This document shows positions 1 to 7,892 of a stretch of DNA of 11,526 bases, piece after piece. Under the pieces are notes generated by a model. It made no database searches. It was not told where the DNA came from and worked only from the letters and a program-made list of their open reading frames with translations. Position 1 is the first letter of the stretch, and every line of letters begins with the position of its first letter. Made by a program: the position numbers and the translations under genes. The stretch comes from an uncultured Muribaculaceae bacterium (lineage in GTDB: Bacteria > Bacteroidota > Bacteroidia > Bacteroidales > Muribaculaceae): contig CAJUPY010000041.1 in the NCBI GenBank assembly GCA_910588035.1, forward strand, positions 1 to 11,526, read 5' to 3'.

Positions 1-5
1 GCCAT

Positions 6-78
6 CGGGGTGTAGCACAGTTGGCAGCGCGCCACGTTCGGGACGTGGAGGTCGGAAGTTCGAGTCTTCTCACCCCGA
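6..78 (+). tRNA. tRNA-Pro, anticodon CGG
   Basis: The sequence folds into a full cloverleaf. The acceptor arms are CGGGGTG (6-12) and CACCCCG (71-77), with discriminator A at 78. The D arm begins GCAC and its loop contains TTGG. The anticodon stem CCACG/CGTGG encloses the loop TTCGGGA, so the anticodon is CGG and decodes the proline codon CCG. The T arm GGAAG/CTTCT carries the loop TTCGAGT. The 3' CCA is not encoded: CA and then a T run follow the discriminator. The D stem has one A-C mismatch, which does not argue against function. Confidence 0.97.
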
Positions 79-91
79 CATTTTTTAGAGG

Positions 92-125
92 AAATGGGTT
101 TAACTCAGTGAGTTAAACCCATTTT
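92..125 (+). terminator. Hairpin terminator after tRNA-Pro
   Basis: A perfect 14-bp inverted repeat (arms 92-105 and 111-124) closes a 5-nt loop and ends in TTTT. A separate T6 run directly after the tRNA (81-86) may help end the transcript. The stem is largely A/T with a GGG/CCC block. It is close to symmetric, so it could also stop transcription coming the other way. Confidence 0.75.
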
Positions 126-182
126 CGCATAATGACCGTAGCACCCTGCTTCCTTAAATTTCCAAAAACACAAGCACAATAT

Positions 183-213
183 TTTGAAATACAGCGTTTT
201 ATTAATAAATTTG
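183..213 (+). promoter_or_regulatory. Bacteroidetes-type promoter of the zeta module
   Basis: TTTG at 183-186, a 19-nt spacer and TAAATTTG at 206-213 match the Bacteroidetes -33 TTTG and -7 TAnnTTTG consensus. Transcription would begin near 218-222, about 25 nt before the ATG at 246. This supports 246 rather than 132 as the start of the first gene, because 132 lies upstream of the promoter. Confidence 0.62.
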
Positions 214-245
214 CAGATAATCACCGAAACAAAAAACGGAACAGT

Positions 246-461
246 ATGAGCGAACAGGAACTAAATTCATATAGATTTCTAAGCGGACAGGATCCGACTG
301 ACGAAATGCTTTATGCAATAATGTCAGAAGCTCGCGATGCCGCTATAAAAAAAGCAGAGGAAGCTCAACAAAAATTTGAGGCCGATTACGAACGCCAATA
401 TGAGCAGGCATTGCGAATATGGGGCAGCCGGATAGACTCCATGCGAAATGGGAATTATTAA
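246..461 (+). CDS. Small charged helical protein, candidate antitoxin of a zeta-like module
   Basis: This encodes a 71-residue protein that I do not recognise as a named family. Residues 18-60 are rich in Ala, Glu, Lys and Gln with no helix breakers and should form a long amphipathic helix. There is no signal peptide or membrane segment. An upstream in-frame ATG at 132 was rejected because it precedes the promoter and adds an atypical N-terminus. The 3' end overlaps the next reading frame (ATG at 448) by 14 nt, which suggests translational coupling. A short gene overlapping and preceding a zeta/AAA kinase is the usual position of an antitoxin or partner protein. That role is inferred from context only; I see no clear likeness to the classical epsilon antitoxin. 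The gene could also be an uncharacterised accessory protein. Confidence 0.6.
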   Translation: MSEQELNSYRFLSGQDPTDEMLYAIMSEARDAAIKKAEEAQQKFEADYERQYEQALRIWGSRIDSMRNGNY

Positions 462-1075
462 TCATCGACCCGAATTGATTGTCATAGCCGGCCCCAATGG
501 TTCTGGCAAGACAACCGTGACCGGTCAATTTTTACACCATGAATGGTCGGAAGGTGTGTTATATATTTCCCGACCAGATTGCTGAAGATAAATTTGGAGG
601 TTGGAATAATCATGATGCTGTTATAAAAGCTGCACATTATTGCTCTGAACTGCGAGAAAGATGTCTCAGGGAGCGATTACCTTTTGTATTTGAAACAGTA
701 TTTTCAGCGCAAGATAAAATAGACTTTATAATGCGTGCCAAAGCTTCAGGTTTTTTCATAAGGCTCTTTTTTATCGGCACGACTTCTCCAACTATCAATG
801 CTGCAAGGATTGCAAAAAGAGTGATTGAAGGGGGACACGATGTTTCAATAACAAAAATCATCAGCAGATACCAGAAATCAATGATAAACTGCCGCTTGAT
901 ATCAGGAATCGTAGACAGATTGTATGTCTACGACAACTCTATCAACGATCAATCTGCCCAAATATTATTCAGACTCTCCAATGGTGCACTCGCTAAACAA
1001 TATGTAGAAAATCTTCCTGAATGGGCGGCTAACATAATGAAGCAAACCGGCACAAAATCTGAACCTATACCATAA
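448..1075 (+). pseudogene. Zeta-toxin family P-loop kinase, interrupted by a frameshift
   Basis: Two overlapping frames together make one zeta-toxin/AAA-type kinase of about 208 residues, a normal length for the family. Frame one (ATG 448, stop 583-585) begins MGIINHRPELIVIAG and holds the Walker A motif GPNGSGKTT at 490-516. It reaches LYI near 567 and then goes out of frame. Frame two resumes with PDQIAED at 569-589 and continues through FETVFS (689-706), RVIEGGHDV (818-844), an I-x-x-RY-x-x-S segment and YDNS (929-940), all typical of the family. The family usually has YINPD or similar at the junction, so two missing bases fit best; one extra T is also possible. Classical zeta enzymes phosphorylate UDP-N-acetylglucosamine and poison wall synthesis, but whether this branch does so is unknown. 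An ATG at 539 inside frame two would give a protein without the nucleotide-binding loop, probably inactive. Apart from the break, the domain looks well conserved, so the lesion is recent, tolerated by recoding, or a sequence error. Confidence 0.85.
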
Positions 1076-1130
1076 ACAGAGACATCAAAACCATGAAATA
1101 GATTGGCAATCTCCGCTCCACCAAACAACA

Positions 1131-1160
1131 ACGGGCACCCTCACAATCGAGGGTGCCCGT
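1131..1160. terminator. Shared convergent terminator
   Basis: A perfect 12-bp GC-rich stem (arms 1131-1142 and 1149-1160) closes a 6-nt loop. It lies between the end of the zeta gene (stop at 1073-1075, + strand) and the end of the second susD-like gene (stop at 1189-1191, - strand). A T-rich stretch follows on the + strand (CTTTTATTTAT). On the - strand the following tract is only TGTTGTTTGG, so termination is probably stronger for the zeta transcript. The hairpin ends both units. Confidence 0.9.
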
Positions 1161-1188
1161 CGCTTTTATTTATCTGACCGAAGGTTGA

Positions 1189-2949
1189 TTACCAGCCTTC
1201 GTTCTGTTTGAGATTGGGGTTCTTCATGATCTCGGTCTGCGGAATCGGGAAGAAGTTGTTACGCTCGTTCCACTGACGGTTAACCGTCTGGGGAGTGTAG
1301 GTGAAGGTTCCGTCTTCATTCTTTTTGATGATCATGCGGGTGATCGAGGTGAAATATTTCGAACCCTCTTTCCAACGGCGAACGTCCCAGAAACGGTGGC
1401 CTTCGAATGCCAGCTCGACGAAACGCTCGTTCTGGAGCTTGGCCCAGAATTCAGCACCGCTCTCTGTGATTTTCGGCATCTTGACGCGTGTGCGGACCAT
1501 GTTGACAGCCTCACGGGCGGTCAGTTTATAGCTTCCGATCTGATCGTCAGCATTGCCTGTTGCCTGATAGACTGCCTCGGCATAGTCAAGCAGTGCGCCG
1601 CCGAGACGGAAGTTCAGGAAGGTGTGGTAAGACACCTTGTAGGTCGAGTTGCTCGAGAGGTTGATCGCTCCGTTGCAAAGTTTTTTCAGATAGTAGCCGG
1701 TTGTGGTAGCATTGGCCAGAGGCTGTGCGTTGACACCACCCTGGAATGTCTCGAGAGCCACTTTCTGATATGTCGGCCACACATCGCCGTTGACAGCGAC
1801 TGTCGAAGCCAGACGCGGGTCACGGCCTGCATAGGGATTCTTGGGATCATATCCCGATTTCGGGTCTGTAATGGGCTTGCCGGTCTTCTGCATCTCGTAG
1901 GCGTCGACGAGGTTCTGGGTCGGGCAGTTGCCGCCTGAACCGCCGTTGATGCCGACGGGATAGTTGTGGGTCTCGACATAGTTGTCGCCACCGGTGATGT
2001 TACCATAGCGGTATCCATAGAAAATGGTGTTGTAGGTAGCAGCCTTGCTGTAGCTGTCAGAAGCCCAGAGATCTTCATATTTGCTGACCAGACGGAAACG
2101 GTAGCCGTTACCACCCTTCTGAGGATCTTCAGCGTTGTAGGCGGTTGTCATCTGGGTGAAGAGATCACTGTAGCATTTTGCGGCTTCCTCATAGCGTTTC
2201 TTGTCGCCTGAGGGGTTGAACAGCGGGCTTGCCCAGTAGAGGGTAGCGCGGGCGCGGAGAGCGAGCACCGACAGTTTGTTTGCGCGGCCGTTCTCGGTCG
2301 AACCGAGCGCGAACTCACCGAGTTTGCCATAGTCGACGATGATTTTGTCTTTGATCTCGTCAAGTTCCTTGAAGATGTATTCAAAGACCTCGTCAGAGGT
2401 GTTGCGCTCGAGAGAGTTGATCTCTGAAGCCGACATTCCCTCTTTCAACAAAGGCACGCCACCATACTGGCGGTTGAGAATGAAATAGTAGTAGGCGCGC
2501 AGGAAACGTGCTTCGTAATAGTAGTTACGGTAGCGGTTCATCTGGCCGGCATAGTCGGCGTTGAGTTCGTAGTCGCTGAACTCCAGACCCTGCCAGAAGT
2601 CGATGTAGTGGTTGGCCTGCTGAATGGCCGAGAACATGTTGTTCCAGGTAGTCTGGTGGGCGTTTGTCGGGCTCCATGCGCCGTTGTAGAAGTCGGTGAT
2701 GGTGTTGCTGAGCTGAGAGAACTCGGCTTCGTCGGTAGCCGACGCCGACATTGCGCCGCCGTTGAAGTTACCGAAGTCATATTCGACAGCCTTGTAGAGC
2801 TGGGTCATGAAACCGCCCACGTTGCCGAATGTCTGCTCAACATAGTCCTTGTCGACGACAACATACTCGTTGTAGTCCATATCGTCTTTACACGACGTGA
2901 AAGCCACGCCGAGGGCGACAAGGGGAAGAATGAAATATTTTGTCTTCAT
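1189..2949 (-). CDS. SusD/RagB-family surface glycan-binding lipoprotein (second pair)
   Basis: This 586-residue RagB/SusD-family lipoprotein is the last gene of the operon. A short signal peptide ends in the lipobox AFTSC, with the lipidated Cys at 20. The residues after it, KDDMD, are acidic and fit a surface-export signal of Bacteroidetes lipoproteins. TPR-like helices include YEARFLRAYYYFILNR followed by QYGGVPLL (145-168). Family landmarks follow: TQNLVDAYEM (344-353), GRDPRL (375-380), LLDYAEA (453-459), NERFVELAFEGHRFWDVRRW (507-526) and the C-terminal FFPIPQTEI, ending in NEGW. By family knowledge it sits on the outer membrane as a lid over its SusC partner and binds oligosaccharide for import. 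The partner is the gene ending 23 nt upstream. Many Trp and Tyr residues could stack on sugars, but the actual ligand cannot be told. No frameshift or truncation is seen. Confidence 0.97.
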   Translation of the reverse strand: MKTKYFILPLVALGVAFTSCKDDMDYNEYVVVDKDYVEQTFGNVGGFMTQLYKAVEYDFGNFNGGAMSASATDEAEFSQLSNTITDFYNGAWSPTNAHQTTWNNMFSAIQQANHYIDFWQGLEFSDYELNADYAGQMNRYRNYYYEARFLRAYYYFILNRQYGGVPLLKEGMSASEINSLERNTSDEVFEYIFKELDEIKDKIIVDYGKLGEFALGSTENGRANKLSVLALRARATLYWASPLFNPSGDKKRYEEAAKCYSDLFTQMTTAYNAEDPQKGGNGYRFRLVSKYEDLWASDSYSKAATYNTIFYGYRYGNITGGDNYVETHNYPVGINGGSGGNCPTQNLVDAYEMQKTGKPITDPKSGYDPKNPYAGRDPRLASTVAVNGDVWPTYQKVALETFQGGVNAQPLANATTTGYYLKKLCNGAINLSSNSTYKVSYHTFLNFRLGGALLDYAEAVYQATGNADDQIGSYKLTAREAVNMVRTRVKMPKITESGAEFWAKLQNERFVELAFEGHRFWDVRRWKEGSKYFTSITRMIIKKNEDGTFTYTPQTVNRQWNERNNFFPIPQTEIMKNPNLKQNEGW

Positions 2950-2972
2950 GATTTGTTCGATTGTGAAGATGA

Positions 2973-5795
2973 TTAGAAATTAACGCTCAGACCGAACGAG
3001 ATGCTCTTGTTGACCGGATTGACACCGTAGCATTCGGGATCGTTTTCCGGAACATTGCTTGTCGTGAAGAGGTCTACGGCGCGGAGATATACTTTGGCAC
3101 CGTTGACGACTTTCAGGTTGTCGCGGAGGAAAGCGGTCGGCAGATTGTAGTAAACCTCGAGGTTGCGCAGCTTCAGGAATGAGCGGTCGCGCATCCAGAG
3201 AGTAGAGGTCTGGTAGTTGTTGGCGTTGGTCGATGCGCTCAGACGGGGGAAGAGAGCGTCCTGGTGGTCGGGAGTCCAACGGTTGTCGTAGGCATACTGC
3301 GAGATGTTGGTGTTGCTGATCAGCGGCCAGTACATGCCCTTTGTGTTGAGAACGGCTGTGTAGTTGCCGGTTCCCTGGAAGAAGGCATAGACACCGAGAC
3401 CTTTCCACTCTGCGCCGAGACGGAAGTTGTAGTAGATCTCGGGGCAGGTTGTGGTGTAGCCGATAGCGACCTTGTCGTTAGCGTCGATCTTGTTGTCGCC
3501 GTTGACGTCGCGATATTTGATGTCACCGGGTTTCACAGTTGAGAATGTCTGGGTGGGGCTTGAAGCGATGTCGGCCTCATCTTTGAAGAAACCGATAGCC
3601 TCGAGACCATAGAGCTGGTCGACGCGGTGGCCGGTCTGGACAAGGTTTGAGTAGAGGCGGGGTTCCTCGAGCATGTCGAGAATCTTGGTCTTGTTGTAGC
3701 TGAAGTTACCGGCTACGTTAAACGACCAGTCGCCGTAGTTGAAGCCGTAGTCCGCGCTGAACTCGAAGCCCTTGCTGTCGACCTTACCGCCGTTTTCATA
3801 GGGGGCGGTGAAACCGATCAGAGCGGTGTATTTACCGGCTGCCGACACGAAGATGCCCGAACGGCGTTCCTTGAAGAGATCGAGGCTCATGTTGAGACCC
3901 TTGATCGGCTGTGCGTCGATACCGAAGTTGTATTTGTAAGCCACTTCGTGACCGGGATCGGGTGTCGCCATCTGGCCGAGAGCTGTCTGGCCGAACTCAG
4001 AGTTCCAACCCGACTGGAAGGGATATGTGAGACCGGTCATGACATACTGCTGTTTGTAGTATGTCCAGACCCAGTTGTCGTCATCTTTCGGAATGAAGTC
4101 TGAGTTGATCTTGCCGATCGAACCGCGCACTTTCAGATAAGAGTCGGGGTTGGTCCAGAAATCCTCGTTAGAGATCACCCAGCCGAGACCGAGGGTGGGA
4201 GAGAATGCCCACTTGGTTCCGGGAGCGAGGCGGTTTGAGCCGCTCTCGACGAGAGTGAGGTCGAGCAGATAGCGGTTTTTGTAGTTGAGGTGGCTCCACC
4301 ATGTAATGTTCTGACGGTAGATGGTGTTGTTGATGCCGTTGGGATCGCGATACTCATAGTCCCACTTCAACTGGCTGTAGAGTTTCAGGTCGTTGAACGA
4401 AGTCTCGTAGTTGACACCGGCGTTGACATAGAGATAGCGGTCGTAGAGGCTTGCTGCGGCCTCGCTTCCCATCGCGGTCTCCTTGCCACCCATTGTGGTG
4501 GTGTAGGTAGGCTCTGCCTGACCTGCGGGCCACGACGGGTTGATTGTCTGGTATTCATACTCTTTCGAGTGATTTTCAAAGATGTTGGCATAGTTGTCAT
4601 AGGCCACACCCACCTGAGCCGAGAGGCCCTTCAGCAGACCGCTGAGATCTTGTTTGATCGTGAGGTCGGTGAAGAGTGAACGCTGGTGGTTCTTGTAGTA
4701 GGCCGCGCCGATCGACTGTGCGACAGGGTTGAGAGTGCCGTCCCATGTTGCAGAAGAACCCCAGTAACCATCCTGGGTCTTGATCGGGAACGCAGCCGAC
4801 GGAACGGTGTAGATCATGTCCCAGAGGTTGGCCTGGTTGCCCGGACGCTGGTTTTCGGCGAGAGAACCGAAGACGTTGACCTTGACCAGAGTGGTCGGGG
4901 TGAGGTCGATGTCGAGGTTCATGCGCACGTTACCGCGTGAGAACTTGTCCTGGGTCGAATAGCCTTCGTTGACATTGGGGTTCTTGATGAAACCGTTCTC
5001 TGTGGTGAGGTTGGCGATCGCATAGTAGGTGAATTTCTCTGTACCGCCGCGGAACTGGATCGAATATTTGTTGACGGGAGCCGATTTGCGGAATGTCTCG
5101 TCGACCCAGTTTACGTTGGGATAGAGATAGGGGTAGGTCTGATCTTTCAGCGCGGCGAGCTCGTTGGCGTTGTAGCGGGGAGTCGTCATGCCGTCGTTGG
5201 CACGTGCCTCGTTGATCGCAAGACCATAGGTGTAGCCGTCGAGCATCTTCGGACGATGTGCGATCGACTCAAACGCATGGTCGTAGCTGAAGGTGATCTC
5301 GCGGCTGTTCTTGACACCGCGTTTTGTCTCGATGACCACGACACCGTTGATGCCTTTGTAGCCATAGAGGGCCACAGCCTGTGCGTCTTTGAGAATGTAG
5401 ACGGTCTCGACCTCCTCGGGTGAGATCGCGTTTATCTCACGCTCGACACCGTCGACGATGAAGAGCGGGGTGTTGTTTTTATTGAGGGTCTGGAGACCGC
5501 GGACATAGAATGTCGGGTTCTGGTCTACATAGAGACCTGCACCCTGGAGCGTCTGCATGCCGCTGCCCTGGCCGAGAATGTCGTTGCCGATGTTCTTGGC
5601 TGTGCGTCGGTTAATGGTTTCGCTTGTGATCAGCGAGACCGCGCCGGTTGTCTCACCGAGGGTGAACACCTTGTCACCCCCGATGTTGGCAGGCTGCAGA
5701 GGCGACAGGCTGCTCTCGATTGAATCGGTTTGTGCCGTTGCCGAGATCGCGAGTCCGGCAAGCATTGACAGCACGGTTATATGTTTCTTATACAT
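2973..5795 (-). CDS. SusC/RagA-family TonB-dependent outer-membrane transporter, short form (second pair)
   Basis: This protein of about 940 residues imports glycan across the outer membrane using TonB energy. I chose the ATG at 5795 because MYKKHITVLSMLAGLAISATA is a compact signal peptide, cut before Gln22. An ATG at 5816 would add seven residues. The plug spans roughly 50-160, with YVRG (97-100), FIVDGVER (112-119), and LKDAQAVALYGYKGINGVVV leading to ETKRG (135-160). A 22-strand barrel fills the rest and ends in SVNF, the terminal Phe typical of outer-membrane proteins. Only about 25 mature residues precede the plug: the carboxypeptidase-regulatory-like domain common in SusC proteins is absent. 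DKVFTLGE (41-48) sits where a TonB box would be, but it departs from the usual EVVVVGYG form. It lies 42 nt after the first susD-like gene and 23 nt before its own partner, in one operon. Confidence 0.96.
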   Translation of the reverse strand: MYKKHITVLSMLAGLAISATAQTDSIESSLSPLQPANIGGDKVFTLGETTGAVSLITSETINRRTAKNIGNDILGQGSGMQTLQGAGLYVDQNPTFYVRGLQTLNKNNTPLFIVDGVEREINAISPEEVETVYILKDAQAVALYGYKGINGVVVIETKRGVKNSREITFSYDHAFESIAHRPKMLDGYTYGLAINEARANDGMTTPRYNANELAALKDQTYPYLYPNVNWVDETFRKSAPVNKYSIQFRGGTEKFTYYAIANLTTENGFIKNPNVNEGYSTQDKFSRGNVRMNLDIDLTPTTLVKVNVFGSLAENQRPGNQANLWDMIYTVPSAAFPIKTQDGYWGSSATWDGTLNPVAQSIGAAYYKNHQRSLFTDLTIKQDLSGLLKGLSAQVGVAYDNYANIFENHSKEYEYQTINPSWPAGQAEPTYTTTMGGKETAMGSEAAASLYDRYLYVNAGVNYETSFNDLKLYSQLKWDYEYRDPNGINNTIYRQNITWWSHLNYKNRYLLDLTLVESGSNRLAPGTKWAFSPTLGLGWVISNEDFWTNPDSYLKVRGSIGKINSDFIPKDDDNWVWTYYKQQYVMTGLTYPFQSGWNSEFGQTALGQMATPDPGHEVAYKYNFGIDAQPIKGLNMSLDLFKERRSGIFVSAAGKYTALIGFTAPYENGGKVDSKGFEFSADYGFNYGDWSFNVAGNFSYNKTKILDMLEEPRLYSNLVQTGHRVDQLYGLEAIGFFKDEADIASSPTQTFSTVKPGDIKYRDVNGDNKIDANDKVAIGYTTTCPEIYYNFRLGAEWKGLGVYAFFQGTGNYTAVLNTKGMYWPLISNTNISQYAYDNRWTPDHQDALFPRLSASTNANNYQTSTLWMRDRSFLKLRNLEVYYNLPTAFLRDNLKVVNGAKVYLRAVDLFTTSNVPENDPECYGVNPVNKSISFGLSVNF

Positions 5796-5837
5796 AGTTG
5801 GTTTACTTGTTAACATTGCTTTTCATGTTGACACTGA

Positions 5838-7886
5838 TCACCAGCCGGGGTTCTGGTCAAGACCATAGCCTTTGTTGACTTCGGTGATGGGGAACGGCTG
5901 GAAGTACCATTTCGGATCGAAACCGTTTGTCCACCAGTAGCGTGCACCGGTAGTGATCTCAAATCTCTCATATTCGAAATGGTTGGGCTCGTAGAAGTTG
6001 TAGTCGTCTTCGGTGAGCGCGTTGTTGGTGCGGTCGCCTGACCACCAGGGCAGCTGTATGCGGCCCATTGTGCCATCTTCGAGTTCACCGATGCGGTACA
6101 TGCGCAGACCGTGGAGCTTCTTCTCGAAGACTTCAGCGCGTTTGTAGCGGATAAGGTCGAAATAGCGTACGTTCTGGAGAGCGAGGTCGCAGGCACGTTC
6201 GCGGAGAATCTCCTCAAGGAGGTTATCTTTATTTGATTTCAGGTTTTTGGTCGGGTTGCACTCGTCAAGGCCTTTCAGACCGACACGTGCGCGGACTGCG
6301 TCGACATATTTGAGAGCGTCGGTGCAGCTGCCGCCCGATTTGATGATAGCCTCGGCATAGGTCAGATACATGTCGCTCAGCAACAGGGGTGACCACTGCG
6401 GCCATTTGCGCTGGAATTCCTTACCGGCAAGATATTTGAGGTTGAGGTATCCGGTGTTCCAGGGACCTGTGTTTGTTGCGGGGTTCAGACCGGCGGTCTC
6501 ACCACCGACATAAGCCTCATAGTACTGTCCCGAACGGTTTCCGTCGCCCCAGTTGATAGCGGCGCGCTGACCGTTGACAGCAGCGTTTTCATAGAGACGC
6601 GGGTCACGGGTGTATTTCACGTTCTGGAGGTCGCGCTGACCTTTGACACGGTCACCTTTGATGAACATCTCGTCGAGTTTGCCGTCTTTCTCGGTCTGGG
6701 CCCAGTCAAAGGGAGTTCCGTCGGCCCAGGGGAACATCTCGACGTATTCCTGAGTCGGGTTGTAGCAGCAACGGTCGTTGGGTGCTCCGGTCACGCCGCA
6801 GCCCTTGTTACCGAAGCCGAGCATTACCCAGCGGTAGTCGTTGTCGAGGGCGTTGTTACCGACACGGCAGCTGTGGATGATCTCGGGGCTGTCGAGGTGC
6901 ATGTAGCTCGAGCGGTAGGCATAGGCGTAGTCTTCCTGGGTGTCACCGGCGGGAACCACGAGGTGGTAGTGGCCGCGTGACGCCATTGTGTTGAAGAAGT
7001 CGTCGCAAGCCTCTTTCAGTTTGGTCCACAGAGTGGCGTCATAGCCGCCGAACCAGACATACTCGGGGTGCTCCATTGTGTATTTGCCTGCATAGTAGGG
7101 CTGTTCTGAGTTGAGCAGCGGAGATGCGGCAAACTGAAGAATCTGAATTTTCAGGGCCATTGCGCCGGCGAGAGTCCAGTGGCCGGTCTCTGAAGCGGCT
7201 TCCGCGCCGTCATAAGCCCAGGGAAGGCTCTTGGCCGTGATCACCTCGTCGAGAAGACCGAGCATGAAGTCGACGGTCTCTTTGGCCGATTTGCGGCCTT
7301 CATAGCCCGATTCAGAGCCGGTGAAGGCAAACTTGATGATCGGCAGACCTCCGAAATAGCGGAATGCCTGGAAATAGGTATAGACCAGAAGACATTTGGC
7401 TTCATCTTTGACACGTGCTTTCTCTTCAGCGCTCATGTCGGGAACTTCGTCGACACGGTCGAGAAGAAGATAGCTCGAGCGCACGTTTTCCCAGATGTGC
7501 ATGTTGTTGTAGGGGAAGACGTGGGCGTTGCCGCCTGATGAAGTCAGCATGCCTGTGTAGTAGGTGTTGACAATGGCGACTGAGGTGTTGACACAGGTGT
7601 GGGTGTCGTCGAGAAGGTCGGCGGGGCCTCGGAAGTAGTTGTAGAACTGAGGCATCGAGTTTGACGAACCGACCGGCAGGTTATAGTACTGGTAAGCGTA
7701 AGCCTGGGCAAGGAAGTTGCGTGTGTACTCGGCGTTGCTGAAGATAGTGTCGGCCGTCACGGTTCCGCCCGGTGCCTTGTCGAGAAATGAATTTCCGAAG
7801 GCGAGCTTGTCGGTACATGAACCCATCGAAAGAGCGGCGATAGCCAGTGCTCCCGCAACGGGAATATGCTTGATATTGAGTTTCAT
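5838..7886 (-). CDS. SusD/RagB-family surface glycan-binding lipoprotein (first pair)
   Basis: At 682 residues this is longer than most SusD proteins (about 500-600). The signal peptide ends in LSMGSC with the lipidated Cys at 24. The following TDKLAF is less acidic than in the other lipoprotein of the operon. TPR-like helices include EAKCLLVYTYFQAFRYFGGLP (162-182). Later landmarks are RDPRLYENAAVNGQ (427-440), LTYAEA (508-513), LRERACDLALQNVRYFDLIR (561-580) and FQPFPITEV (662-670), ending in QNPGW. It should act as the lid and binding subunit for the transporter whose stop codon is only 6 nt upstream, so the two are probably translationally coupled. A cysteine group at 363, 373 and 374 (GCGVTGAPNDRCC) stands out. 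Many Trp and Tyr residues could contact sugars. The substrate is unknown. Confidence 0.97.
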   Translation of the reverse strand: MKLNIKHIPVAGALAIAALSMGSCTDKLAFGNSFLDKAPGGTVTADTIFSNAEYTRNFLAQAYAYQYYNLPVGSSNSMPQFYNYFRGPADLLDDTHTCVNTSVAIVNTYYTGMLTSSGGNAHVFPYNNMHIWENVRSSYLLLDRVDEVPDMSAEEKARVKDEAKCLLVYTYFQAFRYFGGLPIIKFAFTGSESGYEGRKSAKETVDFMLGLLDEVITAKSLPWAYDGAEAASETGHWTLAGAMALKIQILQFAASPLLNSEQPYYAGKYTMEHPEYVWFGGYDATLWTKLKEACDDFFNTMASRGHYHLVVPAGDTQEDYAYAYRSSYMHLDSPEIIHSCRVGNNALDNDYRWVMLGFGNKGCGVTGAPNDRCCYNPTQEYVEMFPWADGTPFDWAQTEKDGKLDEMFIKGDRVKGQRDLQNVKYTRDPRLYENAAVNGQRAAINWGDGNRSGQYYEAYVGGETAGLNPATNTGPWNTGYLNLKYLAGKEFQRKWPQWSPLLLSDMYLTYAEAIIKSGGSCTDALKYVDAVRARVGLKGLDECNPTKNLKSNKDNLLEEILRERACDLALQNVRYFDLIRYKRAEVFEKKLHGLRMYRIGELEDGTMGRIQLPWWSGDRTNNALTEDDYNFYEPNHFEYERFEITTGARYWWTNGFDPKWYFQPFPITEVNKGYGLDQNPGW

Positions 7887-7892
7887 CGTGGT

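Noticed and set aside
6..78. tRNA 3' end as an attachment site for an integrated element
   Set aside because: No duplicate of the tRNA end is present in the window and no integrase gene is seen.
132..245. Upstream start at 132 for the small helical protein
   Set aside because: It would begin before the promoter at 183-213 and adds residues unlike the rest of the protein; 246 is the better start.
539..1075. The 178-residue frame from ATG 539 as an independent gene
   Set aside because: It is the C-terminal part of the zeta kinase; its first ten residues do not match the family and it lacks the Walker A motif that lies in the other frame.
1396..1938. Open frame of 180 codons on the + strand opposite the second susD-like gene
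   Set aside because: Antisense to a clear SusD gene, no recognisable domain, no promoter.
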